Positions 50,910-58,297 of a stretch of DNA of 64,000 nt are shown here, in pieces. This DNA is from Streptomyces sp. V3I8. GTDB lineage: Bacteria > Actinomycetota > Actinomycetes > Streptomycetales > Streptomycetaceae. The translations under genes were made by a program, and so were the position numbers. A model generated the notes under the pieces. The model was not told the origin of the DNA, did no database searches, and was given only the letters and a program-made list of their open reading frames with translations. The stretch is taken from positions 1,240,001-1,304,000 of the forward strand of contig NZ_JAUSZL010000002.1 in assembly GCF_030817535.1 (NCBI RefSeq). The letters are read 5' to 3'. Positions within the stretch are counted from its first letter, which is position 1. Every line of letters begins with the position of its first letter.

Positions 50910-51655
50910 GCCAGTTCTCCCGTCACCTGCGGATAGGGCCGCATGTACGCCTCGGCCATGGTCGTGTGGGCCAGTCCCAGGTTGGGGCCGGCGTTGCGCT
51001 TGAGCTGGACACCGCGGCGGACGCCGAGGTCCGTGTAGTAGTCCCACAGGTGCTGCTGGGCGGCGAGGCACTCCATCGCCCTGCGCTTGGTCTCCCAGAC
51101 CTCGGAGATGTCGAGGAGGACCTCCGGCCTGAAGCCGCACATCTCCGGCTGGTGCGGCTCGAAGAAGAACACCGGCGGGGCGCCGATGATCTCTCCCTCG
51201 GCCGGGTAGCCGATGGCCTGCGCGAGGACCCGCGCGTCCAGGGCCATCCGCGCGGCCGCCGGGTGGTCGCCGTTGTAGGGGTCGTCGAGCGGGTGGGTGA
51301 GCACGACGTCCGGCTGGGTCCGCCGGTAGACGCCCACCAGACGGTCGGTCAGCTCCGGGGTGACGGTCAGGGGGTAGTCGCCCGCGTCGAAGAAGACGAC
51401 CTCGGCGCCGAGCGCGGCGGCGGCCGCCTCGGCCTCGCCGCGGCGCATCGCCTTGATCTCATCGAGTGTTCTGCCCTCGCGCCACGCCTTGGCGGACTCG
51501 CCGCGCTCTCCGTAGGTCAGGCACGCGACGGTGACCTTCTCGCCGCGGGAGGCGGCGAGGGCGATGGCTCCCCCGGCCCGCCACACGAAGTCCCCGGCGT
51601 GGGCGGTGACGACGAGCGTCGAGCGTGGGGTGTCGGGCGCGTTGCCGTGCGTCAT
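50906..51655 (-). CDS. PIG-L family 4-oxalomesaconate hydratase (GalB-like)
   Basis: A 249-residue Zn hydrolase-fold protein. TLVVTAHAGDFVWRAGGAIAL carries the first metal ligands; here the family AHPDD is AHAGD, as is common in GalB-type hydratases. HPLDDPYNGDHPAAARMALD supplies the second histidine pair. ATG 51655 has AAGGAG about 9 nt upstream. GalB adds water to 4-oxalomesaconate. It is the first gene of the GalB-C-D-dioxygenase-MFS series and lies 90 bp downstream of the GntR regulator gene. Confidence 0.87.
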   Translation of the reverse strand: MTHGNAPDTPRSTLVVTAHAGDFVWRAGGAIALAASRGEKVTVACLTYGERGESAKAWREGRTLDEIKAMRRGEAEAAAAALGAEVVFFDAGDYPLTVTPELTDRLVGVYRRTQPDVVLTHPLDDPYNGDHPAAARMALDARVLAQAIGYPAEGEIIGAPPVFFFEPHQPEMCGFRPEVLLDISEVWETKRRAMECLAAQQHLWDYYTDLGVRRGVQLKRNAGPNLGLAHTTMAEAYMRPYPQVTGELA

Positions 51656-51745
51656 TCCTGCGATCTCCTTGCTGGACAGGCCGGTCGGCCCGCCCCGCGG
51701 CGTCGTGCGCCCGACGCGTCGCTCACCGATGCCGGTCACCCGACG

Positions 51746-52396
51746 TCATTCGCGCAACGCGTCGATCACACCCGCGAGGTGGGAGCGGACGGCCCTTTCG
51801 GCCGCCTGCGGGTCCCTGGCCCTGATCGCGTCGATCATGGCCAGATGCTCGCTCAGGGACTTCTGCGGCCGGCCGGGGCGCAGCGCCAGCTGGAAACGGT
51901 GGCGCACCAGCTGCGCGTTGAGCCGCTCCAGGAGTCCCACGGCCACCTGCTGGCCGGAGAACTGCCTGATCCGGCCGTGCAGTTCGTGGTTGAGGTCGGA
52001 GTAGGTCACCGGCTCACCATCGGCGACGGCCTTGGACATCGCCTCGCCCAGTGCGACCAACTGGTCCAGCTGGTCGTCACTGGCCTCGACGGCCGCCTTG
52101 CCCGCGCACAGCCCTTCCAGGACCATGCGGCACTCGGTGATGGCGACCGCTTCCTCCACGGTCACCACCCGGACCCGCGAACCGCGGTTGCGGATCCGTT
52201 CGACCAGCCCTTCCGACTCCAGCTCGATCAGAGCCGCCCGGACGCTGGCCCGCGTCACACCGAACTGCTCGGCGAGCTCGTTCTCCACCAGCCGTTGGGC
52301 CGGAGCCATCTCGCCTTGCAGGATCGCCTGCCGCACCTGCGCGAGCGCATGCTGTCTGGCCTGTTCTCCGGTGCTCGGACGGGCTTCCTTCGGCAT
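51746..52396 (-). CDS. GntR family regulator (FCD type) of the aromatic-acid module
   Basis: A 216-residue regulator. The winged helix (about residues 10-75) reads ALAQVRQAILQGEMAPAQRL, VTRASVRAALIELESEGLVERIRNRG. The FCD helical domain contains ECRMVLEGLCAGKAAVEA, YSDLNHELHGRIRQFSG and a late LSEHLAMIDAIRARDPQ with ligand-binding histidines. ATG 52396 is chosen because GGGAGGG lies 7 nt upstream; the longer upstream frame would read through the operator. It is oriented with the galB-C-D genes and should repress them, and itself, until a substrate-derived acid binds. Confidence 0.9.
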   Translation of the reverse strand: MPKEARPSTGEQARQHALAQVRQAILQGEMAPAQRLVENELAEQFGVTRASVRAALIELESEGLVERIRNRGSRVRVVTVEEAVAITECRMVLEGLCAGKAAVEASDDQLDQLVALGEAMSKAVADGEPVTYSDLNHELHGRIRQFSGQQVAVGLLERLNAQLVRHRFQLALRPGRPQKSLSEHLAMIDAIRARDPQAAERAVRSHLAGVIDALRE

Positions 52397-52744
52397 GTGT
52401 GCCCTCCCTGAGTGAGTGCCTGTCGAACCTAAAACTAGACGAACAAGATTGTCAACAATTTTGTTCGACATGTGTGGTCCGACATCGCCGTACGGCTGCC
52501 CGCCGGCCGTGCCGCGATGGCCGCCGGACCGGCCGTGGCCGCCCTCGGCACCGGGGGCACGCCCACCCCGCCGGACCGGGCACCCGCGACACCCTCAGGT
52601 GTCGCGGCGCTCCCCGGCCCCTCGACCCGGAGTCCCCGGAGTCCCCGGCCGGGATCCCGGCCTCCTCGGGCACCGGGCCCGAACCGAAGACGGCCGCCTG
52701 CCCGCACGGCGCCGTCGCCAAAGGCCGCGCCCGGACCGGCCGGT
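52397..52744. other. Regulatory gap upstream of the GntR gene, otherwise no gene seen
   Basis: About 350 bp between the GntR start and the end of the ApbE-like gene. The GntR operator occupies 52441-52466. The remaining 270 bp are very GC-rich with Pro/Arg-type open frames on both strands and no recognisable protein. Whether some of it belongs to the 3' region of the flavin operon is unclear. Confidence 0.45.
52441..52466. promoter_or_regulatory. Extended palindromic operator before the GntR gene
   Basis: A 26-bp dyad begins GAACAA and ends TTGTTC, with core ATTGTCAACAAT at 52448-52459; 22 of 26 positions match their own reverse complement. It lies 45-70 bp upstream of ATG 52396, a natural position for autorepression. 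The core recurs with one mismatch at 48049-48060, upstream of the MFS gene. Confidence 0.7.
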
Positions 52745-53539
52745 TCAGGTCCGCGGGGCCACGGGGAACCCGGGGCTGCGCAGCACCCTGCGCCCGGCGT
52801 CCACGGCGAACACCTCGCACCCCTCCCGCGCGGCGGCCCACTCGACGCCCTCCACCCCCATCGCGAACCCCGTGGTGGCGACGGCGTCGGCCTCGGTCAG
52901 CGACGCCGCCACCACGGTGAGACCGAGCAGCCCGGTGGCCGCCCGTCCCGTACGCCCGTCGAAGATGTGGTCCCCGCGCTCGTACCGCCCGGAGGTGGCC
53001 ACCGCCCCGTCGGCGACCTCCACGACCACGCACACCCGGTCGGCCCGCTCCGGGTGCCGTACGCCCACCCGCCAGGGCCGCCCCGCCGCGACCACGTCAC
53101 CGCCCGCGTTGAGGCAGAACGTGGTCACCCCCGCCGCCCGCAACAGCTCCGCGGCGCGCTCGACGGCCCAGCCCTTGACCACGGCACAGGGATCGAGCCC
53201 CCGGCCGGGCAGCCGCACCTGGAACGCACCCCCGCTCTCGGCCCGGTACCGCTCGCACAGGTCCAGGATCTCGGCCAGGTCCGGGCTCAGCCCGTCGGCG
53301 GCCACCTCACCCCGGCCGAACCGCGACACCTCGCTGTCGGCCAGGAACGGGCTGAACCGCGCGTCGGCCTCACGCAGCCACGCGAACACCCGGTCCGCGG
53401 CCTCCGCAGGGTCCACGGGATCCGTGCCGCGGCCCTCGCCCTCGATCCGCACGGAGACGGGCAGCCCCATGACGTGCTCGACCCGATGCACCACGCCGGT
53501 CACGGCGGCCGGGGCCGTGCGGGTCTCGGTCCTCGCCAT
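52745..53539 (-). CDS. ApbE-like FAD:protein FMN transferase
   Basis: A 264-residue flavin transferase. HVMGLPVSVRIEG, the ADARFSPFLADSEVSRFGRGE segment, DPCAVVKGWAVERAAELLRAAG and VTTFCLNAGGDVVAAG contain the substrate- and Mg-binding positions of the ApbE family; the DAVATTGFAMG block near the C-terminus is also diagnostic. No lipobox is visible. It covalently attaches FMN to threonine in target proteins, here almost certainly the duplicated FMN-binding protein encoded just upstream. ATG 53539 is 9 nt after GAGGGG; the in-frame ATG 53548 overlaps the upstream stop and is an alternative. Confidence 0.9.
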   Translation of the reverse strand: MARTETRTAPAAVTGVVHRVEHVMGLPVSVRIEGEGRGTDPVDPAEAADRVFAWLREADARFSPFLADSEVSRFGRGEVAADGLSPDLAEILDLCERYRAESGGAFQVRLPGRGLDPCAVVKGWAVERAAELLRAAGVTTFCLNAGGDVVAAGRPWRVGVRHPERADRVCVVVEVADGAVATSGRYERGDHIFDGRTGRAATGLLGLTVVAASLTEADAVATTGFAMGVEGVEWAAAREGCEVFAVDAGRRVLRSPGFPVAPRT

Positions 53540-53544
53540 CGCCG

Positions 53545-54243
53545 TCATCCCCTCGCGTCGAGCGCGGCCTGCAGCGACTCGACGTATCCCTCGCTCGTGA
53601 TCGTGGCCCCCGACACCGCGTCGATGTCGGCGCTCTGCGCCTTGAGCGTCTCCGCGACGAGCTTCGGCACGGCCGCCTCGGTCTGCGGGTGGTTCGGCTG
53701 CCGCAGCATGCGTACGGAACCGATCGTGTCGCCCTCGAAGGTCACCTCGACCTGGACGGCACCCTTCTCGGTGTCCACGGTGGATCCCGCCACCACCTGC
53801 GAGGCGGCGGCGGACGAGGACGCGGCGGACGACGAGGCCTCGGCCGCCGCGTCGATGGCGGCCTGCAACGACTCCCGGTAGCCGTCGCTGGTGAGGGTCG
53901 CGCCGGACACCGTGTCGACGTCGGCGCTCTGCGCCTCCAGGGTCTCCGCGACGAGCTTCGGCACGGCCGCCTCGGTCTGCGGGTGGTTCGGCTGCCGCAG
54001 CAGCTTCACGGCGGTGATCTCGTCGCCGTCGAAGGTCACCTCGACCTGCACGGGGCCCTTCTCGGTGTCCACGGTCGTGCCCTTGACCACCTGGGACGAG
54101 CCGTCCCCGGAGGAGGACGCGGAGGGCGTCGAGGCGGGCGACGAGGCCTCGGTGGTCGTCGTCGAGCCGTCCGAGGGCGCGTAGCGCCACACCGGGACCA
54201 GGCCCGCGACGGACAGGACCAGGACAGGTATTGCTCGCTTCAC
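53545..54243 (-). CDS. Secreted protein with two FMN-binding domains
   Basis: A 232-residue exported protein. The start region VKRAIPVLVLSVAGLVPVWRYA is a signal peptide or anchor, followed by a Ser/Thr/Ala linker. Two FMN-binding domains of about 75 residues follow, each with VEVTF.GD, LLRQPNHPQTEAAVPKLVAETL and an FMN-acceptor threonine in VSGAT(L/I)TS. The two are nearly identical, down to 61 identical bases. ApbE would flavinylate both acceptor threonines. It is coupled to the ApbE gene and 10 bp downstream of the flavocytochrome gene, forming an outside-facing electron-transfer module. Confidence 0.87.
   Translation of the reverse strand: MKRAIPVLVLSVAGLVPVWRYAPSDGSTTTTEASSPASTPSASSSGDGSSQVVKGTTVDTEKGPVQVEVTFDGDEITAVKLLRQPNHPQTEAAVPKLVAETLEAQSADVDTVSGATLTSDGYRESLQAAIDAAAEASSSAASSSAAASQVVAGSTVDTEKGAVQVEVTFEGDTIGSVRMLRQPNHPQTEAAVPKLVAETLKAQSADIDAVSGATITSEGYVESLQAALDARG
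53648..54002 (-). repeat. Direct duplication within the FMN-binding protein gene
   Basis: Bases 53648-53708 and 53942-54002 are identical over 61 bp with a 294-bp offset, and similarity continues on both sides. The duplicated unit encodes one complete FMN-binding domain. Exact identity over so long a stretch in coding sequence suggests recent duplication or gene conversion between the two units. Confidence 0.8.
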
Positions 54244-54253
54244 GATGTCTCTC

Positions 54254-55594
54254 TCATCCCGCCAGGCTGAAGCGCTCGAAGTGGATCTGCGGCTTGGGCA
54301 CACCCAGCTCGCGCAGGCTGCCCAGCACCGCGTTCATCATCGGCGGCGGCCCGCACAGGAACACGTCGCGGTCGCCGATGTCCGGCACGAGCCGCGCGAG
54401 CTCGTGCGGCGCCAGCTTGTCGGGCCGGACCGGCCCGGAGACCAGGTGCAGTTCGGCGCCCTTGGCCAGGGCCAGTTCCCGCAGCTCCTCGTAGAGGACC
54501 GCGTCCCGGTCCGAGCCCACCCGGTAGATGACCACCGCGTGCCCGTGCAGTTCCTCCAGCAGGGCGCGGATGGGGGTGACGCCCACGCCGCCCGCGATGA
54601 GCACGGCCTCGGAGCGGGTGCGGTGCATCGCGGTGAAGGCGCCGTAGGGCCCCTCGGCGAAGACCCGCGTGCCCACCTTCAGGTGCCGCAGGGCCGCGGT
54701 GCCGTCGCCGGCCGCCTTGGCGGTGAGCCGCAGGGTCCGGCCGTCGGGGGCGGCCGACAGGGAGAACGGGTTGGCCTGCCACCACCGGTCCCTGGTGAGG
54801 AAGCGCCACAGGAAGAACTGGCCGGCGCGGGCCGGCAGCCGGTCCAGGTCGCGTCCGGTGATGTGGACGGACACGACGTCGTCGGACTCGGGCACGACGG
54901 CGCAGACCCGCAGCCGGTGGCGGAGGTTGCGCCACAGCGGGAGGACGAGCCGGCCCAGCAGCACCGCGCCGAGCGCCACGCCCCAGAGCACGTACCAGTA
55001 CGTCGTGGCCGCGGGGGAAGAGGTGAACGTCGTGCCCGCCGCCACCTGGTGCGTGAACGCCAGCACCACCGCGACGTACGTGTACAGGTGGATGAAGTGC
55101 CAGGTCTCGTACGCGAGCCGGCGGCGGGCGAAGCGGGCCGAGACCCCGCCGATCACGAGGATCAGGCCGAGCGCGACGATCGCGCGGAACACGCCCTCGA
55201 CGGTCTCACCGAGGTCCACCAGCTGGTTCACCGGGTCCATCGAGGACGACTGCGCGTAGCCGAAGGTGATGAAGACGGCGTGCCCGAGCAGCGTGAACAG
55301 CAGGCCGAAGCCGACGTAGCGGTGCCAGGAGGTCAGCCGGTCCATGCCGATGCGGCGGTCGAACCAGGGCAGCCGGGCGACCAGCAGGAGCTGGAAGGCC
55401 ATCAGGAGCGCGCCGTACAGGCCGGCGAGTCTGCCCAGCACGATGAGGGTGTTCGAGGCGAACCCGGCCTGGACGAAGAACACGGTCACCACGACCACGT
55501 TCAGGGCCAGCAGCCCGTACAGCCCGGCGCGGGCCACCACCTTGGGGCGCACCACCGCGGCCGGCGGCGGAAAGGTCGTCTGGACAGTCGTCAC
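54254..55594 (-). CDS. Ferric reductase-like flavocytochrome (membrane oxidoreductase)
   Basis: A 446-residue membrane protein. Six hydrophobic segments form a ferric-reductase-like domain with heme-ligand histidines in SWHRYVGFGLLFTLLGHAVF and YETWHFIHLYTYVAVVLAFTHQ. The cytoplasmic part binds FAD (FFLWRFLTRDRWWQANPFSLS) and NAD(P) (VLIAGGVGVTPIRALLEEL and FLCGPPPMMNAV). It passes electrons from NAD(P)H through the membrane, probably to the FMN-binding protein encoded 10 bp downstream. GTG 55594 is preferred because GAGGAG lies about 10 nt upstream; TTG 55675 would also be in frame. Confidence 0.88.
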   Translation of the reverse strand: MTTVQTTFPPPAAVVRPKVVARAGLYGLLALNVVVVTVFFVQAGFASNTLIVLGRLAGLYGALLMAFQLLLVARLPWFDRRIGMDRLTSWHRYVGFGLLFTLLGHAVFITFGYAQSSSMDPVNQLVDLGETVEGVFRAIVALGLILVIGGVSARFARRRLAYETWHFIHLYTYVAVVLAFTHQVAAGTTFTSSPAATTYWYVLWGVALGAVLLGRLVLPLWRNLRHRLRVCAVVPESDDVVSVHITGRDLDRLPARAGQFFLWRFLTRDRWWQANPFSLSAAPDGRTLRLTAKAAGDGTAALRHLKVGTRVFAEGPYGAFTAMHRTRSEAVLIAGGVGVTPIRALLEELHGHAVVIYRVGSDRDAVLYEELRELALAKGAELHLVSGPVRPDKLAPHELARLVPDIGDRDVFLCGPPPMMNAVLGSLRELGVPKPQIHFERFSLAG

Positions 55595-55745
55595 GGACGG
55601 CAACTCCTCGATCGGGTCCTGGGACTCCGAGCCTGCCTCGTCAACCCTGTCGTTTTCCTGTCGATGAACTTTCAAGTGATTATCGATCCGGACTCGACGG
55701 ACCCTTTGCCATGGCGCTGATCGCCGGGTGAAGCACTATGGGCAC

Positions 55746-56456
55746 GTGGAAAAAGTACGACTTCTCGTCGTGGACGACGATCCGCCCATCGCCGACCTGG
55801 TCGCGACGGTCGCCCGCTACGAGGGCTGGGAGGCGGTCACCGCGAACAGCGGTGAGGAGGCGCTGCGCCGCGCCGCCGCGTTCCGTCCGGACATCGTGGT
55901 GCTCGACCTGATGCTGCCGGGACTCGACGGCTTCGCCGTTCTCGACCGCCTGCGCCTGTCCGGGACGATGGTTCCGGTGGTGTTCCTCACCGCCCGCGAC
56001 GGAGTGGCGGACCGGGTCGCGGGCCTCACCAGGGGCGGCGACGACTACCTCGTCAAACCGTTCGCGGTGGAGGAGCTGATGGCCCGGCTGCGGACCGTGC
56101 TGCGCCGCAGCGTGGGACCCGGCTTCCAGCGGTCCGTGCTCACGGTCGCGGACCTGACCATGGACGAGGACACCCGCGAGGTGCGCCGCGGCGAGCGCCT
56201 GCTGACGCTCACCCCCACCGAGTACGAGGTGCTGCGCTACCTGATGCGCAAGTCGCCGACCGTGCTGACCAAGGCGCAGATCCTCGACCACGTCTGGGAG
56301 TACGGCTTCGGCGGCCGCTCGAACGTGGTGGAACTGGTCGTCAGCCGCCTGCGCCGCAAACTCGACGGCGACACCGACGGCGACGGCACCGACGGGCCGC
56401 AGCTCATCCACACCGTGCGGGGCGTCGGGTACGTGGTCCGGCAGGCCGGCGCGTGA
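55746..56456 (+). CDS. OmpR/PhoB family response regulator (orphaned)
   Basis: A 236-residue regulator if started at GTG 55746; GTG 55728 is the alternative. The receiver has the acidic pocket VVDDD at the start, phospho-acceptor Asp54 in IVVLDLMLPG and the switch lysine in DDYLVKPF. The C-terminal winged helix has LTPTEYEVLRYLMRKSPTVLTKAQILDHVWEYGF and VVELVVSRLRRKLD. It diverges from the flavin electron-transfer operon and may activate it. Its sensor kinase should follow directly, but only nine codons of a coupled frame remain, so it probably lacks a dedicated kinase. Confidence 0.9.
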   Translation: MEKVRLLVVDDDPPIADLVATVARYEGWEAVTANSGEEALRRAAAFRPDIVVLDLMLPGLDGFAVLDRLRLSGTMVPVVFLTARDGVADRVAGLTRGGDDYLVKPFAVEELMARLRTVLRRSVGPGFQRSVLTVADLTMDEDTREVRRGERLLTLTPTEYEVLRYLMRKSPTVLTKAQILDHVWEYGFGGRSNVVELVVSRLRRKLDGDTDGDGTDGPQLIHTVRGVGYVVRQAGA

Positions 56457-56482
56457 CCGGCGACAGCCCACTCATCAGGTGA
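56453..56482 (+). pseudogene. Truncated start of a sensor kinase gene
   Basis: GTG at 56453 overlaps the response-regulator stop (GTGA), the usual junction with a histidine kinase gene. It reads MTGDSPLIR and stops after nine codons. No kinase sequence follows; the minus-strand membrane-protein gene begins its 3' end 31 bp later. Identity as a kinase start is inferred from position only. Confidence 0.45.
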
Positions 56483-56513
56483 AGGGCGACGCGCGCTCCG
56501 TTGCCATGTCTCC

Positions 56514-57110
56514 TCAAGGTCGGCTGCAACTTTTCACGGGCTCGATGGAGACGATTCGGCTGATCGGCGTCTCCTTCAAGCTCTCCCCCTTGACGACCAC
56601 GTTGCCGTCGGCGGTTCCTACGAGTTCACCGCACATGCTGTCACCTCTGGTGACCACCCGGACCGTCGGTTTTTCAGGGTGTGAGACCGGACCGAACCAG
56701 GTGAAGCCGAGGGCGGCCACAAGAAGCGAAAGCGCCACAAAGGTCAGTAGAGCGGCGCACCAGATCCGTCGGGCGACAATTTTGACCTCGTGCCTGGTCC
56801 ATTCTCGAAGCCCTTCGCCGGTCAGGAGTATTTCCGCGCCGGGTGTCCCGGCGGCCGCCCGGACGGCGAGGACCGTCGCCGTGAGGAGACCTCCGAACGT
56901 CATGACGAGCAACACAGCGACAGTCACCCTCGTCCAGGACGCGAGATCACCTATGGTCTCATGTCCCTTCACCACCAGTACGATGCCCAGCAGCGTGGTC
57001 ATACCGGTCAGCCCGGTCCGCCAGACTTCCGCCTGCTTGCGCGCGGTCGGCAACTGCTCGAGCCGTAACTTCTGGGCGTACTGGGCCCACCGCTTGTGTT
57101 CGATACTCAT
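56514..57110 (-). CDS. Membrane protein, third gene of the caspase/Hsp90 operon
   Basis: A 198-residue protein of no recognised family. A basic, helical N-terminus (MSIEHKRWAQYAQKLRLEQL) precedes three hydrophobic segments: TGMTTLLGIVLVVKG, VTVAVLLVMTFGGLLTATVLAV and CAALLTFVALSLLVAALGFTWF. The last 50 residues are polar, with TVRVVTRGDSMCGELVGTADGNVVVKG, likely beta-rich. ATG 57110 overlapped the stop of the small zinc-ribbon gene (TGATG) before the IS5 insertion, so the two were translationally coupled. A membrane effector released or activated by the caspase is possible, but not shown. Confidence 0.7.
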   Translation of the reverse strand: MSIEHKRWAQYAQKLRLEQLPTARKQAEVWRTGLTGMTTLLGIVLVVKGHETIGDLASWTRVTVAVLLVMTFGGLLTATVLAVRAAAGTPGAEILLTGEGLREWTRHEVKIVARRIWCAALLTFVALSLLVAALGFTWFGPVSHPEKPTVRVVTRGDSMCGELVGTADGNVVVKGESLKETPISRIVSIEPVKSCSRP

Positions 57111-57124
57111 CAGATGCCGACAGA

Positions 57125-57132
57125 CCAGTAAG
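57125..57132. repeat. Left target-site repeat of the IS5-family element
   Basis: CCAGTAAG occurs at 57125-57132 and again at 58013-58020, on both sides of the element. Two or three bases around the left junction do not match the right one, so the true duplication may be AGTAAG plus one base. Joining the flanks at this repeat restores one reading frame and a TGATG overlap. Confidence 0.65.
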
Positions 57133-57137
57133 AGGTC

Positions 57138-57955
57138 CTAACAAAGGCGTCGGACGTGGCGGTAGGTGATCAGGCAGGTGGCGAGGCCGAGGAATGCTTC
57201 GTGGATGTCGTCGCGTCGTTCCCAGCGGATGCGTAGGCGGCGGAAGCCGTGAAGCCAGGCGATCGTGCGTTCGACGACGTAGCGGAAGACGCCCAGGCCG
57301 GTGCCGTGAGACTCGCCCCGCTTCGCGATCACGGGACGGATCCCGCGCCGCCACAGCAAGCGCCGGTACTTGTCGTGGTCGTAACCACGGTCGGCGAGCA
57401 GTGCGTCGGGCCGGTGGCGGGGCCGGCCGACAACCCCGGCGACGGCGGGGATCTTGTCGAGCAGGGGCAGGAGTTGGGTGACGTCGTTGCGGTTGCCGCC
57501 GGTCAGCGACACCGCGAGCGGGATGCCCTGCCCGTCGACGATGAGGTGGTGCTTGCTGCCCGGACGTGCGCGGTCGACCGGGCTGGGACCGCTTTTGGGC
57601 CCCGTCGGGCCGCGCGGACATGCGAGGAGTCGATCACCGCCCGGCCCCAGTCCAGATGGTTCTTCGACCGCAGCTCGTTCAGCAGCAGATGGTGGAGCTG
57701 GTCCCAGACGCCGGCCTTGTTCCAAGCCGCCAGGCGCCGCCAGCAGGTCATCCCCGAGCCGAAGCCGAGCTCCTGGGGCAGGTACTCCCACTGGATGCCG
57801 GTGTGCAGGACGAACAGGATCCCGGACAGGGCCTGCCGGTCCGGCACCCGCGGTCTGCCCTCAGCCTTCTTCGGGCCCGGGTTCGGTAGCAACGGCTCGA
57901 TCAACGACCACAGTTCGTCCGACACGATCCACGGCCGCGACTGACGGTTTCCCAT
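57138..57955 (-). CDS. IS5-family transposase, made by programmed -1 frameshift
   Basis: Frame A (57955 down to about 57597) begins MGNRQSRPWIVSDELWSLIE and contains FVLHTGIQWEYLPQELGFGSGMTCWRRL and the first catalytic aspartate in AVIDSSHVRA. Frame B (from about 57600 down to 57138) continues with GPSPVDRARPGSKHHLIVDGQ, ALLADRGYDHD for the second aspartate, and the final YVVERTIAWLHGFRRLRIRWERR with the catalytic glutamate. The frames join by a -1 shift at the heptamer CCCAAAA (minus strand, 57599-57593). ATG 57991 could extend the N-terminus. The complete enzyme should be functional. Confidence 0.88.
57593..57599 (-). promoter_or_regulatory. Slippery heptamer for -1 ribosomal frameshift
   Basis: On the minus strand C CCA AAA in the zero frame becomes CCC AAA after slipping back one base, the classical X XXY YYZ pattern. 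It joins the two transposase frames at GPK, which is shared by both. Confidence 0.75.
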
Positions 57956-58006
57956 ACCCAGACATACGAGCAGAGAGACCGACAGTCTCATGATCAGCAG
58001 CTTTTG

Positions 58007-58297
58007 TTAGAGCCAGTAAGCGCCGCATCCCGTATCCGGCGACTCAGGCGGCCTGCCCTCGTGCCAGTAACCGCATTCGCAATACATCGTCACCTTCGTC
58101 GGCTGCGTCGGCCGAGCCCGCCGGAGAGGTCCTTTCGTGCCCTGAGGGCTGCCGTACACGAACGTCATCTCTGTACGGGTGGCGCATCGAGGGCACAGTC
58201 CCGCAACGGTAAGCCCTCCTTCATCCCGCAGCACCGCGAAGTCCGTTTGGTGAGCAACCTCTATTTCGGCGAAAGCGACACTGTCGTGGTCAGCCAT
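58007..58297 (-). CDS. Small zinc-ribbon-like protein, 3' end altered by IS insertion
   Basis: A 96-residue protein without a known family. LCPRCATRTEMTF and YCECGYWHE provide two CxxC/CxC-type pairs, so a zinc ribbon is likely. ATG 58297 overlaps the caspase gene stop by 8 bp, so the genes are coupled. The last codons (TGG CTC TAA) run into the IS5 end. Without the element the frame would continue TGG TCT GTC GGC ATC TGA, ending CGAYWSVGI and overlapping the next ATG. The loss of four native residues is minor and the protein may still work. Confidence 0.7.
   Translation of the reverse strand: MADHDSVAFAEIEVAHQTDFAVLRDEGGLTVAGLCPRCATRTEMTFVYGSPQGTKGPLRRARPTQPTKVTMYCECGYWHEGRPPESPDTGCGAYWL
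58013..58020. repeat. Right target-site repeat of the IS5-family element
   Basis: CCAGTAAG, the second copy of the left-flank sequence. It forms the codons for Ala-Tyr-Trp near the end of the small zinc-ribbon gene on the minus strand. Confidence 0.65.

Larger units (their letters stand above)
57133..58012 (-). mobile_element. IS5-family insertion sequence (about 880 bp)
   Basis: The element carries a DDE transposase split into two overlapping frames. Near-matching ends read GGTCCTAACAAAGGC on the left and, in reverse complement, GGCTCTAACAAAAGC on the right, matching at 12 of 15 positions. The flanks carry a CCAGTAAG direct repeat. Size, frameshift and ends fit the IS427/IS1031-like branch of IS5. 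It inserted into the last codons of the small zinc-ribbon gene and separates it from the membrane-protein gene. Confidence 0.85.
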
